Assembly (NCBI RefSeq): GCF_002101885.1
Contig: NZ_LQPS01000043.1
Location: forward strand, 434,001-498,000
Length of the DNA stretch: 64,000 nucleotides
Direction: 5' to 3'
DNA from: Mycolicibacter senuensis
GTDB taxonomy: Bacteria; Actinomycetota; Actinomycetes; Mycobacteriales; Mycobacteriaceae
The notes below the pieces were generated by a model. That model was not told the DNA's origin. It did not search any database and saw only the letters and a program-made list of their open reading frames with translations. Shown piece after piece: positions 32,291-41,369 of this stretch. Within the stretch, counting starts at the first letter, position 1. Every line of letters begins with the position of its first letter. A program made the position numbers and the translations under genes.

Positions 32291-32337
32291 CTGCGTCCAG
32301 GGCGCAAAAGTGCGAGTGGGATGCGCCCTGGACGCAG
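32291..32337. repeat. 16-bp perfect inverted repeat with 15-nt loop
   Basis: CTGCGTCCAGGGCGCA (32291-32306) and its exact complement (32322-32337) flank a 15-nt loop. The left arm and loop contain the 15-bp motif shared with 14335-14349. It sits between doxX and the thioesterase gene, both rightward, and could end doxX transcription; no U-tract follows. It may be a dispersed palindromic element. Confidence 0.75.
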
Positions 32338-32357
32338 CGTCAACGTTAAATAGACGC

Positions 32358-32972
32358 GTGACAGCCACACATGCCGGCGGCGGTTTCAACCCGCCCGAAC
32401 CGACCCAGAAGGGCGGGCCGGACTACGGCCGGTTCCTCGAGACGATGCGTGCGCTGCAGGACCACGCCCGAGCCGCCGACGCCCCCGACGAGGTGTTCAG
32501 CCGGGCCGCGGACGCGCTGCAGGACGTCTGCGACCTGTTGGCGCCGTTCGACAGCGACGAATGGTCGTCGCCGTCGGGGCGCCGGCTGGATCTGCCGATG
32601 CGCGGCAACCTGCTGGCGGTGCCGATGAAACTCGGCAGGACCGAGGACGGCCGACTGCGCGGCTGGGCCCGATTCGGCCGCTTCCACCTGGGACGCAACG
32701 GTGCCGCGCACGGCGGCGCCATCGGTCTGCTGTTCGACTCGGTGCTGGGAACCGCGTCGTGGCTGCTGACCGGCGGGCCCTACCAGCGCACCGCCTATCT
32801 GCACATCAACTACCGCAACATCGTCCCGATCGACAAGGAGTTGCAGGTCGAGGCGTGGATTAGCCGGACGGAGGGCCGGAAGATCTTCGTCGGGACCGCG
32901 CTGCGCGACGGCGATACGGTGCTGGCCGACGGCGAAGCGTTGTTCGTGGTGCTCAAGCCCGGCCAGCCGTGA
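32358..32972 (+). CDS. Hotdog-fold thioesterase (PaaI-like)
   Basis: Encodes 204 residues. The hotdog core is at about 110-204: FGRFHLGRNGAAHGGAIGLLFDSVLGTA carries the HGG motif and helix (quoted in part), then YLHINYRNIVPIDKEL and GRKIFVGTALRDGDT. The N-terminal 100 residues are helical and family-specific. It likely hydrolyses an acyl-CoA. The GTG at 32358 follows AT-rich DNA (GTTAAATAG) that may hold a -10. It ends 92 bp before thrS. Confidence 0.8.
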   Translation: MTATHAGGGFNPPEPTQKGGPDYGRFLETMRALQDHARAADAPDEVFSRAADALQDVCDLLAPFDSDEWSSPSGRRLDLPMRGNLLAVPMKLGRTEDGRLRGWARFGRFHLGRNGAAHGGAIGLLFDSVLGTASWLLTGGPYQRTAYLHINYRNIVPIDKELQVEAWISRTEGRKIFVGTALRDGDTVLADGEALFVVLKPGQP

Positions 32973-33064
32973 GCGCGGCATACTCCCGAGCGGTCGGCCA
33001 CCACAGCCCCGATAGCATGGTCGCGGACGTTTCGACCACCTCGCATCCCCTTGGAGACCGCCTC

Positions 33065-35125
33065 ATGAGCGCGCCCGCCCCGATCCGGGTTCCTGCCGGC
33101 ACCACCGCCGCCGACGCGGTGCGGGCGGCGGGCCTGCCCAGCCGGGGGGCGCCGGATGCGATCGTGGTGGTGCGCGACGCCGACGGCAAACTGCGCGACC
33201 TGAGCTGGATCCCCGACACCGACGCCGAGGCGATCCCGGTGGCGGCCGACACCGAAGACGGCCGCAGCGTCATCCGGCACTCGTGCGCGCACGTGCTGGC
33301 CCAGGCCGTGCAGGACTTGTTCCCGGCTGCCAAGCTCGGCATCGGCCCGCCGATCACCGACGGCTTCTACTACGACTTCGACGTGCCCGAGGCCTTCACC
33401 CCCGAGGACCTGGAGAAGCTCGAGAAGCGGATGCGGGCGATCATCAAGGACGGTCAGTTGTTCGCCCGGCGGGTCTATGAGTCCCAGGAGGCCGCCCGCG
33501 CCGAACTGGCCGCCGAGCCCTACAAACTGGAATTGGTGGACGACAAGTCGGTGTCGACCGACAACATGGCCGAAATCATGGAGATCGGTGGCGACGAGCT
33601 CACCGCCTACGACAACCTCAACCCCCGCACCCGCGAACGGGTTTGGGGCGACCTGTGCCGCGGCCCGCACATCCCGACCACCCGCTTCATCCCCGCGTTC
33701 AAACTCACCCGCTGCTCGGCCGCCTACTGGCGCGGCGACCAGAACAACGCCAGCCTGCAGCGCGTCTACGGCACCGCGTGGGAATCCCGGGAGGCATTGG
33801 AGCGTCACCTCGAGTTGATCGAGGAGGCCCAGCGACGCGATCACCGCAAACTCGGCGTGGAGCTGGACCTGTTCAGTTTTCCCGACGAAATCGGTTCGGG
33901 CCTACCGGTTTTCCATCCCAGGGGCGGGATCATCCGCCGCGAGCTGGAGGACTACTCGCGACGCAAGCACATCGAGGCCGGCTACCAGTTCGTCAACACC
34001 CCGCACATCACCAAGTCGGCGCTGTACGAAACCTCCGGTCACCTGCAGTGGTACTCCGAGGGCATGTACCCGCCGATGCACATCGACGCGGAGTTCGCCG
34101 AGGACGGCACCGTTCGCAAACCCGGCCAGGACTACTACCTCAAGCCGATGAACTGCCCGATGCACCACCTGATCTTCCGGTCACGGGGGCGCTCCTACCG
34201 GGAACTTCCGTTGCGGCTCTTCGAGTTCGGCAGCGTGTACCGCTACGAACGTTCCGGTGTGGTGCACGGGCTGACCCGGGTGCGCGGCATGACCCAGGAC
34301 GACGCGCACATCTACTGCACCCGGGACAGCATGCGCGAGGAGTTGGCCTCGCTGCTGCGCTTCGTACTGGACCTGCTCGCCGACTACGGCCTGGACGACT
34401 ACTACCTGGAGCTGTCCACCAAGGACCCGGAGAAGTACGTCGGCTCCGACGAGGTGTGGGAGGGTGCGACCGAGACGCTGCGCGAGGTCGCCGAGGCGTC
34501 CGGACTGACGCTGGTGCCCGACCCGGGCGGCGCGGCGTTCTACGGCCCGAAGATCTCGGTGCAGGTCAAAGACGCCCTCGGCCGCAGCTGGCAGATGTCG
34601 ACCATTCAGCTCGACTTCAACATGCCCGACCGGTTCGAGTTGGAGTACACCGCGGCCGACGGCACCCGGCAGCGTCCGGTGCTGATCCACCGGGCCCTGT
34701 TCGGCTCGATCGAGCGGTTCTTCGGTGTGCTGACCGAGCACTACGCCGGAGCCTTCCCGGCCTGGCTGGCGCCGGTGCAGGTGGTCGGCATCCCGGTGGC
34801 CGACCAGCACGTGGAATACCTGGATGAGATCGCCGCACAGCTGCGCAGCCACGGGATACGGGTCGAGGTCGACGCCAGCGACGACCGGATGCCCAAGAAG
34901 ATCGTCAACCACACCAACACGCACGTGCCGTTCATGTTGCTGGCCGGCGACCGCGACGTCGACGCCGGTGCGGTCAGCTTCCGGTTCGGCGACCGCACCC
35001 AGATCAACGGCGTGCCCCGCGATGACGCGGTCGCGGCGATCGCCGGCTGGATCGCCGCGCGGGACAACACCGCGCCGACCGCGGAGACGGTCAAGGCGGG
35101 CTTGAAGGCGGGCGACGCGACATGA
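33065..35125 (+). CDS. thrS: Threonyl-tRNA synthetase
   Basis: Encodes 686 residues: TGS domain (about 1-65), editing/SAD domain with HSCAHVLAQAV (about 74), and class II catalytic core with motif 2 SYRELPLRLFEFGSVYRYE (about 378) and motif 3 LIHRALFGSIERF (about 540). The zinc-binding core includes MNCPMHHLIF. A C-terminal anticodon-binding domain follows. I chose the ATG at 33065 (MSAPAPIRVPAGTTA). A TAGCAT box at 33013-33018 may be the -10. It heads the PI/PIM operon. Confidence 0.96.
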   Translation: MSAPAPIRVPAGTTAADAVRAAGLPSRGAPDAIVVVRDADGKLRDLSWIPDTDAEAIPVAADTEDGRSVIRHSCAHVLAQAVQDLFPAAKLGIGPPITDGFYYDFDVPEAFTPEDLEKLEKRMRAIIKDGQLFARRVYESQEAARAELAAEPYKLELVDDKSVSTDNMAEIMEIGGDELTAYDNLNPRTRERVWGDLCRGPHIPTTRFIPAFKLTRCSAAYWRGDQNNASLQRVYGTAWESREALERHLELIEEAQRRDHRKLGVELDLFSFPDEIGSGLPVFHPRGGIIRRELEDYSRRKHIEAGYQFVNTPHITKSALYETSGHLQWYSEGMYPPMHIDAEFAEDGTVRKPGQDYYLKPMNCPMHHLIFRSRGRSYRELPLRLFEFGSVYRYERSGVVHGLTRVRGMTQDDAHIYCTRDSMREELASLLRFVLDLLADYGLDDYYLELSTKDPEKYVGSDEVWEGATETLREVAEASGLTLVPDPGGAAFYGPKISVQVKDALGRSWQMSTIQLDFNMPDRFELEYTAADGTRQRPVLIHRALFGSIERFFGVLTEHYAGAFPAWLAPVQVVGIPVADQHVEYLDEIAAQLRSHGIRVEVDASDDRMPKKIVNHTNTHVPFMLLAGDRDVDAGAVSFRFGDRTQINGVPRDDAVAAIAGWIAARDNTAPTAETVKAGLKAGDAT

Positions 35126-35682
35126 CCGGCGACCAGGGGATCGTAGACACCGGTGCCGGTGATCCCGACCGGTTGGAGCGACTGTGGACGCCCTACCGGA
35201 TGACCTATCTGGCCGAGGCGCCGATCAAGCGTGACCGGGCCGGGTCGGCGCGGTCCACCAGGCCGTTCACCGACATCCCGACGATGTCCGACGAGGACGG
35301 GCTGGTGGTGGCGCGCGGCGAGAACGTCTACGCGGTGCTCAACCTCTACCCATACAACCCGGGCCACCTGATGGTGGTGCCCTACCGGCGGTTCTCGGAG
35401 TTCGAAGACCTCACCGAACCCGAGGGCGCCGAGTTGATGACGTTCATCCAGAAGGCCATCCGGGTGATCAAGGCGGTGTCGCGTCCGCACGGGTTCAACG
35501 TCGGCCTGAACCTGGGCGAGTCGGCCGGCGGCTCGCTGGCCGAGCATCTGCATGTGCACGTGGTGCCCCGCTGGGGCGGCGACGCGAACTTCATCACCAT
35601 CGTCGGTGGCTCCAAAGTGATCCCGCAGTTGCTGCGTGACACTCGCCGGCTGCTCGCCGACGAGTGGGCCCAACAGCCATGA
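35122..35682 (+). CDS. HIT-family Ap4A phosphorylase (Rv2613c-like)
   Basis: Encodes 186 residues. The histidine triad is HLHVHVVPRW (about 141-150), preceded by YPYNPGHLMVVPYRR. The M. tuberculosis homologue phosphorolyses diadenosine tetraphosphate, a by-product of aminoacyl-tRNA synthetases, which fits its ATGA overlap with thrS. It also overlaps pgsA1 by 4 bp. Confidence 0.9.
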   Translation: MTGDQGIVDTGAGDPDRLERLWTPYRMTYLAEAPIKRDRAGSARSTRPFTDIPTMSDEDGLVVARGENVYAVLNLYPYNPGHLMVVPYRRFSEFEDLTEPEGAELMTFIQKAIRVIKAVSRPHGFNVGLNLGESAGGSLAEHLHVHVVPRWGGDANFITIVGGSKVIPQLLRDTRRLLADEWAQQP

Positions 35683-36341
35683 GCAGGCTGCCGTTCCTGT
35701 CCCGGGCGAGGTTCGCCGGTATCACCACGCCGGTGGCACGGGCCTTCCTGCGGGCCGGGCTCACCGCCGACGTCGTCACGATCATGGGAACCGCCGGTGC
35801 GGTGCTGGCGGCGCTGACACTGTTCCCGACCGGGCAGTTGTTCGCCGGCACGCTGGTGGTCTGGCTGTTCGTGCATTTCGACATGATCGACGGGGCGATG
35901 GCCCGGCTGCGCGGCGGCGGCAGTGCGTTCGGCGCGGTCCTCGACGCCACCTGCGACCGGATCAGTGACGGTGCGGTGTTCTGCGGGCTGCTGTGGTGGG
36001 CGGCTTTCGGCCTCGACAGCCCCCCGTTGGTGGTCGCCACATTGATCTGCCTGGTGACCTCGCAGGTCATCTCCTACATCAAGGCGCGTGCCGAAGCCAG
36101 CGGCCTGCGCGGCGACGGCGGTTACATCGAACGCCCGGAACGGCTGATCATCGTGCTGGTGGGCGCCGGGCTGTCCGATCTGCCGGTGTACCCGCTGCCC
36201 TGGGCGCTGCATGTGGCGATGTGGCTGCTGGCGGTGGCCAGTCTGATCACCTGCGCGCAGCGACTGCACACCGTGCGCACCTCACCGGGGGCGGTGGAGC
36301 CCCTGCCCGAAGCTGACGGCCAGGGAACCGCCGAACCGTGA
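35679..36341 (+). CDS. pgsA1: Phosphatidylinositol phosphate synthase
   Basis: Encodes 220 residues with six membrane helices. The CDP-alcohol phosphotransferase motif is complete: DGAMARLRGGGSAFGAVLD followed by ATCDR (about 71-95), including both metal-binding aspartates at the end. It joins CDP-diacylglycerol and inositol-3-phosphate to make PI phosphate at the inner membrane, the base for PIMs, LM and LAM. Start and stop overlap neighbours by 4 bp each. Confidence 0.95.
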   Translation: MSRLPFLSRARFAGITTPVARAFLRAGLTADVVTIMGTAGAVLAALTLFPTGQLFAGTLVVWLFVHFDMIDGAMARLRGGGSAFGAVLDATCDRISDGAVFCGLLWWAAFGLDSPPLVVATLICLVTSQVISYIKARAEASGLRGDGGYIERPERLIIVLVGAGLSDLPVYPLPWALHVAMWLLAVASLITCAQRLHTVRTSPGAVEPLPEADGQGTAEP

Positions 36342-37282
36342 CGTTCATCCCGAGCGGTCTGCGAGTTCCCGGGCTGAGCCAACTGGACGCCTGGGCCACC
36401 GATGCCGGGTTCGCCGCCGGCTGGATGATGGTGCGCGCATTGCCGGAATTCGTCGCCCGCAACGCATTCGACGTCGGCGCCTTGTTTGCGGCCCGCGGCG
36501 GGGGACCCGAGCAGCTGCGCAAGAACCTGGCCCGGGTGCTGGGGGTGGCGCCGGCCGAGGTGCCGTCGGGGCTGATGCGGGCGTCGCTGGCGTCATACGC
36601 CCGGTACTGGCGCGAGGCGTTCCGGCTGCCCGCCATGGACCACGCCGAGCTGGCCCGCCGGCTGCATGATTCGGTGCAGGGCGAGCAGCACCTCGAGGCC
36701 GCATTGCGGGCCGGGCGCGGCGCGGTGCTGGCGTTGCCGCACAGCGGCAACTGGGACATGGCCGGGGTCTGGCTCGCCCAGACCCACGGCGGTTTCACCA
36801 CGGTGGCCGAGCGCCTCAAACCCGAGTCGCTCTACCGGCGCTTCCTCGACTTCCGGGAGAGCCTGGGGTTCGAGGTGCTGCCACTGTCCGGCGGGGAACG
36901 TCCGCCGTTCGACGTACTGACCGAGCGCCTGGGTGCCAACGGGCTGGTCTGCCTGATGGCCGATCGTGACCTGACCCGCAACGGGGTGGCGGTCGAGTTC
37001 TTCGGTGAGACCACCCGGATGCCGGCCGGCCCGGCCAAACTCGCACTTGCCACCGGTGCGGCCCTGCTGCCGGCGCACTGCAGGTTCGACGGTGCGGGCT
37101 GGGGGATCCGGATTCATCCGCCGCTGGAGTGCGGCAGCGATGATGTCGGGGTGATCACCCAGGCGCTGGCCGACACCTTCGCCGAAGGCATCGCCGCGTA
37201 CCCGCAGGACTGGCACATGATGCAGCCGCAGTGGGTGGTGGATCTGCCCGAATCGCGACGGGCGCATCTGGGGGAGAGCTGA
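36338..37282 (+). CDS. patA: PIM acyltransferase PatA
   Basis: Encodes 314 residues of the LpxL/HtrB acyltransferase family. The catalytic HxxxxD is LPHSGNWDMAG (about 130), and a later conserved acid is in MADRDLTRNGVAVEFFGE. It transfers palmitate from palmitoyl-CoA to the 6-position of the PimA-added mannose on the cytosolic membrane face. The GTG overlaps pgsA1, and its stop shares one base with the pimA start. Confidence 0.94.
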   Translation: MTFIPSGLRVPGLSQLDAWATDAGFAAGWMMVRALPEFVARNAFDVGALFAARGGGPEQLRKNLARVLGVAPAEVPSGLMRASLASYARYWREAFRLPAMDHAELARRLHDSVQGEQHLEAALRAGRGAVLALPHSGNWDMAGVWLAQTHGGFTTVAERLKPESLYRRFLDFRESLGFEVLPLSGGERPPFDVLTERLGANGLVCLMADRDLTRNGVAVEFFGETTRMPAGPAKLALATGAALLPAHCRFDGAGWGIRIHPPLECGSDDVGVITQALADTFAEGIAAYPQDWHMMQPQWVVDLPESRRAHLGES

Positions 37283-38406
37283 TGCGGATCGGCATGGTCT
37301 GTCCCTACTCGTTCGATGTGCCGGGCGGGGTACAGGCCCACGTGCTGCAGTTGGCCGAAGTGCTGCGCGGCCGCGGGCACGAGGTCAGTGTGCTGGCGCC
37401 GGCCTCACCGCACATGCAGCTGCCCGATTACGTCGTCTCCGCCGGCAAGGCCGTCGGGATCCCCTACAACGGCTCGGTGGCCCGGCTGCAGTTCAGCCCG
37501 GCCGCCCACCGCAAGGTCAAGAAGTGGCTGATGCGGGGTGATTTCGACGTGTTGCACCTGCACGAGCCGAATGCCCCCAGCCTGTCGATGCTGGCGTTGA
37601 ACGTCGCCGAGGGTCCGATCGTGGCCACCTTCCACACCTCCACGACCAAGTCGCTGACGTTGAGTGTGGCCCAGGGCCTGCTGCGGCCGATGCACGAGAA
37701 GATCATCGGCCGCATCGCGGTCTCGGACCTGGCCCGGCGCTGGCAGATGGAGGCGCTCGGATCCGACGCGGTCGAGATCCCGAACGGCGTCGACGTGGCC
37801 GCGTTCGCCACCGCGCAGCCATTGCCCGGCTATCCCCGCGCCGGCCGTACGGTGTTGTTTCTCGGCCGCTACGACGAACCCCGCAAGGGGATGGCGGTGT
37901 TACTGGCGGCGCTGCCTGGGCTGGTCGAGAAATTCCCCGACGTCGAGCTGCTGATCGTCGGCCGCGGGGACGAGGCCGAACTGCGCAGCGACGCAGGCGC
38001 ATTGGCCGGACATCTGCGGTTCCTGGGGCAGGTCGACGACGCCGAGAAGGCGTCGGCGCTGCGCGGCGCCGACGTGTACTGCGCGCCGAACACCGGCGGG
38101 GAGAGCTTCGGCATCGTGCTGGCCGAGGCGATGGCCGCCGGCGCGGCGGTGGTCGCCAGCGACCTGGACGCTTTCCGCCGGGTGCTGCGCGACGGACAGG
38201 CGGGCCGGCTGGTGCCGGTCGATGACCACGCGGCGCTGGCCGCCGCCCTGATCGAGGTACTCGACGACGATGCGCTGCGGGCGTCGTATGTGGCGGCGGG
38301 CAGCGAGGCGGTACGGCGCTTCGACTGGTCGGTGGTGGCCGACCAGATCATCCGGGTCTATGAGACGGTCGCCGGCGTCGGCCGCAAGGTCTCGGTGGGC
38401 GACTGA
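37282..38406 (+). CDS. pimA: Phosphatidyl-myo-inositol mannosyltransferase PimA
   Basis: Encodes 374 residues, a GT-B glycosyltransferase (GT4). The N terminus MRIGMVCPYSFDVPGGVQAH binds acceptor, HLHEPNAPSLS is near 95, and the donor site EX7E-type segment ESFGIVLAEAMAAGAAVV is near 275. It uses GDP-mannose to mannosylate PI at position 2, the first PIM step. It is essential in studied mycobacteria. It lies directly between patA and the Nudix gene. Confidence 0.96.
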   Translation: MRIGMVCPYSFDVPGGVQAHVLQLAEVLRGRGHEVSVLAPASPHMQLPDYVVSAGKAVGIPYNGSVARLQFSPAAHRKVKKWLMRGDFDVLHLHEPNAPSLSMLALNVAEGPIVATFHTSTTKSLTLSVAQGLLRPMHEKIIGRIAVSDLARRWQMEALGSDAVEIPNGVDVAAFATAQPLPGYPRAGRTVLFLGRYDEPRKGMAVLLAALPGLVEKFPDVELLIVGRGDEAELRSDAGALAGHLRFLGQVDDAEKASALRGADVYCAPNTGGESFGIVLAEAMAAGAAVVASDLDAFRRVLRDGQAGRLVPVDDHAALAAALIEVLDDDALRASYVAAGSEAVRRFDWSVVADQIIRVYETVAGVGRKVSVGD

Positions 38407-39452
38407 TGGGCCCGACGATCCTGGTCGCCGTGCTGGTGCTGGTCGCCGTCGCGGTGCTGGCCGCCACGGTGGGCTGGGCCTACCAGACCGCCAGCCGGCT
38501 CAACCGGCTGCACGTGCGCTGCGACCTGTCCTGGCAGGCACTCGACGCGGCCCTGGCGCGCCGCGCCGTGGTGGCCCGGGCCGTCGCGTTCGAGGCCTAC
38601 GGCGAGGCGCTGACCGGGCGGCGGCTGGCCGCCGTGGCCGATGCCGCCGAGCGAGCGCCACGCGAGGCCCGTGAGACGGCCGAGAACGCGTTGTCGGCCG
38701 AATTGGCGATGATCGACACCGCGTCGTTGCCGCCGGCGATGATCGCCGAGTTGGCCGACGCCGAAGCTCGGGTGCTGCTGGCTCGCCGGTTCCACAACGA
38801 CGCGGTCCGCGACACCGTGGCGCTGCGTGAGCGGCCGCTGGTGCGGGCGTTGCATCTGGGCGGAACCGCGCCGATGCCAACGTATTTCGAGATCGTCGAA
38901 CGGGCCAGTATGGTCGCCCACGGTGAGCACGGCGTACTGGGCCCGCGGGTCTCGGCGCGGGTGGTGCTGCTCGACGACGCGGGCTCGGTGCTGCTGTTGC
39001 GCGGCCGCGACCCGGCCCTGCCCGACGACGCCGACAATCCGGCGCCGCGCTGGTGGTTCACCGTCGGCGGCCAGGTGTTGCCCGATGAGCCGCTGGCCGA
39101 GGCGGCGGCGCGCGAACTCGCCGAGGAGACCGGACTGAAGGTCGATCCCGCCGAGCTGGTCGGACCGATCTGGCGCCGCGACGCGGCCTTCCAGTTCAAC
39201 GGCGACCGGATCGACAGCCAGGAGTTCTTCTTCGCCTATCGCACCGGCCGGTTCGAACCGTCCGGCGCCGGTCGCACCGGACTGGAACAGCGTTACCTGC
39301 ACGGTCACCGCTGGTGCGATGCGGCCGCCATCGCCGAGCTGACCGCCGGCGGCGAGCAGGTCTACCCGCGCCAACTCGGCGATCGGCTCACCGAGGCGGC
39401 CCGGCTGGCCGACTCGGCGGATGCCCAACCGGTACTGCGCCGCATCTCCTGA
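38406..39452 (+). CDS. Membrane-anchored Nudix hydrolase (Rv2609c-like)
   Basis: Encodes 348 residues. One N-terminal membrane helix (about 3-25) is followed by a helical region (30-150) and a Nudix domain with a canonical box G-x5-E-x7-REL-x-EE-TGL (about 217-239). The nucleoside-diphosphate-linked substrate is unknown. Location at the end of the PIM operon suggests a nucleotide-sugar or CDP-lipid, by inference. The ATG overlaps pimA by one base. Confidence 0.88.
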   Translation: MGPTILVAVLVLVAVAVLAATVGWAYQTASRLNRLHVRCDLSWQALDAALARRAVVARAVAFEAYGEALTGRRLAAVADAAERAPREARETAENALSAELAMIDTASLPPAMIAELADAEARVLLARRFHNDAVRDTVALRERPLVRALHLGGTAPMPTYFEIVERASMVAHGEHGVLGPRVSARVVLLDDAGSVLLLRGRDPALPDDADNPAPRWWFTVGGQVLPDEPLAEAAARELAEETGLKVDPAELVGPIWRRDAAFQFNGDRIDSQEFFFAYRTGRFEPSGAGRTGLEQRYLHGHRWCDAAAIAELTAGGEQVYPRQLGDRLTEAARLADSADAQPVLRRIS

Positions 39453-39487
39453 CCGCTCGCGCCATGGAATGCCACCGGTAGCGGCAA

Positions 39488-39493
39488 TAGGAT
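39488..39493 (+). promoter_or_regulatory. TAGGAT -10 box for a leaderless alcohol dehydrogenase mRNA
   Basis: TAGGAT lies 6 nt before the ATG at 39500. TGGAAT at 39465-39470 may be a weak -35. No Shine-Dalgarno other than this AGGAT is present, so a leaderless start is the simpler reading. Confidence 0.45.
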
Positions 39494-39499
39494 CATCCA

Positions 39500-40513
39500 A
39501 TGCCGACCCACCGTGCTGTTCACGTACCGTCCGCCGGTGCACCGCTGAGCCTGGTCGACGTCGACACCGCCGCGCCGGGAGCCGATCAGGTCAGGATCGA
39601 CGTCGCCGCCTGCGGTGTCTGCGGCACCGACCAGGGCATCGTCGGTGGCGGGTTTCCCGGCGTCAGCTGGCCGTTGACCCCCGGGCACGAGATCGCCGGC
39701 CGGATCGCCGAGCTCGGATCGGCCGTGACGGGCTGGGCCGTCGGCGATCGGGTGGCGGTGGGATGGTTCGGCGGTCACTGCAATCACTGCATCCCCTGCC
39801 GCAGGGGTGATTTCATCCACTGCGACAACGGGCAGGTGCCGAGCCTGCATTACCCGGGCGGCTACGGCGAATCGGTGACCGTCCCGGCCAACGCGCTGGC
39901 CCGGATCCCCGACGCGCTGTCCTTCGTGGAGGCGGCGCCGATGGGATGTGCGGGGGTGACCACCTACAACGCGCTGCGCTCCACCCGGGCGCTGCCGGGC
40001 GATCGCGTCGCGGTGCTCGGCGTCGGCGGGCTGGGCCACCTGGGCGTGCAGTTCGCCGCCGCGATGGGATTCGAGACCATCGCGGTCGCTCGCGGCGCCG
40101 GGAAGGGCGAGGATGCCCGCGCACTGGGCGCCCACCACTACATCGACTCGACCGCCGGCGACGTCGCGGCCGCGTTGCAGGCCCTCGGCGGGGTGTCGGT
40201 GGTGCTGGCCACCGCCGCCAATTCGCAGGCGATGGCCGATACGCTGGGCGGCCTGGCGTCTCGCGGGGAACTGGTCATCATCGGGGTCTCCGCCGATCCG
40301 CTGCCGATCGCCCCGCTCCAGTTGATCGGGCCGGGGCTCAGCGTGTCCGGTCACCCGTCGGGCACCGCCCGCGACGTCGAGGAGACCATGGCCTTCGCGG
40401 TGCTGTCCGGGGTGCGGGCCCGCATCGAGGAGCGGCCGCTGGCCCAGGCCGCGGAGGCATACGCCGCTATGGAACAGGGCCGCGCCCGCTACCGGATGGT
40501 GTTGACTATGTGA
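39500..40513 (+). CDS. Zinc-dependent alcohol dehydrogenase
   Basis: Encodes 337 residues of the MDR family. Catalytic zinc ligands are C38 (CGVCGTD) and the His-Glu pair in GHE (about 64); a four-cysteine structural zinc lobe is in HCNHCIPCRRGDFIHC (about 93-108). The NAD(P) fold is VAVLGVGGLGHLGVQFAA (about 170). It resembles mycobacterial AdhA/AdhP-type enzymes. The alcohol substrate is unknown. Monocistronic by appearance, convergent with coq4. Confidence 0.88.
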   Translation: MPTHRAVHVPSAGAPLSLVDVDTAAPGADQVRIDVAACGVCGTDQGIVGGGFPGVSWPLTPGHEIAGRIAELGSAVTGWAVGDRVAVGWFGGHCNHCIPCRRGDFIHCDNGQVPSLHYPGGYGESVTVPANALARIPDALSFVEAAPMGCAGVTTYNALRSTRALPGDRVAVLGVGGLGHLGVQFAAAMGFETIAVARGAGKGEDARALGAHHYIDSTAGDVAAALQALGGVSVVLATAANSQAMADTLGGLASRGELVIIGVSADPLPIAPLQLIGPGLSVSGHPSGTARDVEETMAFAVLSGVRARIEERPLAQAAEAYAAMEQGRARYRMVLTM

Positions 40514-40525
40514 CGCAGCGCCGGC

Positions 40526-41311
40526 TCACGCCGTGAGGCCCGCGTCGTAGTCCCAGCGGGTGGGCGGCGTCATTCCCGGCGGCATCCACCCGATGAACAG
40601 GTGCCCGTCGCGATGCGCGCGGGCGGTCGGCTCGATTCCCAGCAGTTCGCGCACCTCGGCGATCGGCTTGTCCAGCAGCTCTTCGTAGGGGGCGGCCATC
40701 AGGTTGTCGGCGCGTTGCCCGCGGCGGACCGCCTCGCGGAAGTAGCGCAGCTTGCGGCGCGGGGAGGCGGGGATGAGGGTGCCCAACAGCCCGAGGCTGA
40801 GCGCTTTGAGCGCACCGGAGGGTTCCATCTGACCGCAGTGGAAGCCGAGATTGCCGAACTCGCCGCCCATGTCCGGACCGTAACCACCGAGGGTGTGGAA
40901 CATGTCGTGCAGGGCGGTGCCGCGCCGCATCATGTAGAAGAAATCGTCATCCCAGCCGCGGCGCTCGGCGATCGGCCGGATCACGGTGTCCACGTCGAAC
41001 ACGCCGGCATCGAGCCGGTTGGTGCGCAGAAACGACCGGTAGGCGTGGCCGAGCGATCCCGCCGGCAGCGAGGCCAGGTAGTCGTCGTCGCCCAGCAGCG
41101 CCAACAGATCGGGCTTCTCGGCGAACAGCTTCCGGCCATTGGGATGTGCCCGCAGCTGGTGGTAGCTGCGCGCCAGGATCGGAGCCGCCAGGCCCACGAT
41201 CAAGTCGAAGGCGGAGCCGCCGTTCCTGCCCGGGTTGGCCAACAGCCGCCACGAGCCGAAGACTGCCGGCCAGTCGCGCTGTTCGGGTACACCGGTAAGT
41301 GTTGCGGTCAT
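40526..41311 (-). CDS. Coq4-family protein
   Basis: Encodes 261 residues matching the COQ4 family of ubiquinone-complex scaffold proteins. The metal motif HDxxH-x11-E is intact (LHDMFHTLGGYGPDMGGE, about 134-150). Coq4 supports C1 oxidative decarboxylation of the ubiquinone head group. Mycobacteria make menaquinone, so another role is likely. It is divergent from a TetR gene, with a promoter (TGGACA, 16 bp, TATTAT) inside the shared operator. Confidence 0.8.
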   Translation of the reverse strand: MTATLTGVPEQRDWPAVFGSWRLLANPGRNGGSAFDLIVGLAAPILARSYHQLRAHPNGRKLFAEKPDLLALLGDDDYLASLPAGSLGHAYRSFLRTNRLDAGVFDVDTVIRPIAERRGWDDDFFYMMRRGTALHDMFHTLGGYGPDMGGEFGNLGFHCGQMEPSGALKALSLGLLGTLIPASPRRKLRYFREAVRRGQRADNLMAAPYEELLDKPIAEVRELLGIEPTARAHRDGHLFIGWMPPGMTPPTRWDYDAGLTA

Positions 41312-41341
41312 GCGACGATCCCTTCATCAGGTGCTTCGATA

Positions 41342-41367
41342 ATAGACATTTGAATGGAGATGTCCAT
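41342..41367. promoter_or_regulatory. Probable TetR operator between coq4 and tetR
   Basis: ATAGACAT (41342-41349) and ATGTCCAT (41360-41367) form a 26-bp inverted repeat with one mismatch and a 10-bp spacer. On the minus strand the coq4 -10 TATTAT and -35 TGGACA lie across it. The tetR ATG begins 3 bp after the repeat, so binding would also block tetR. Confidence 0.6.
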
Positions 41368-41369
41368 AT

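Noticed and set aside
33000..33064. T-box or attenuator leader before thrS
   Set aside because: The 65-bp leader is too short and shows no T-box sequence or terminator hairpin.
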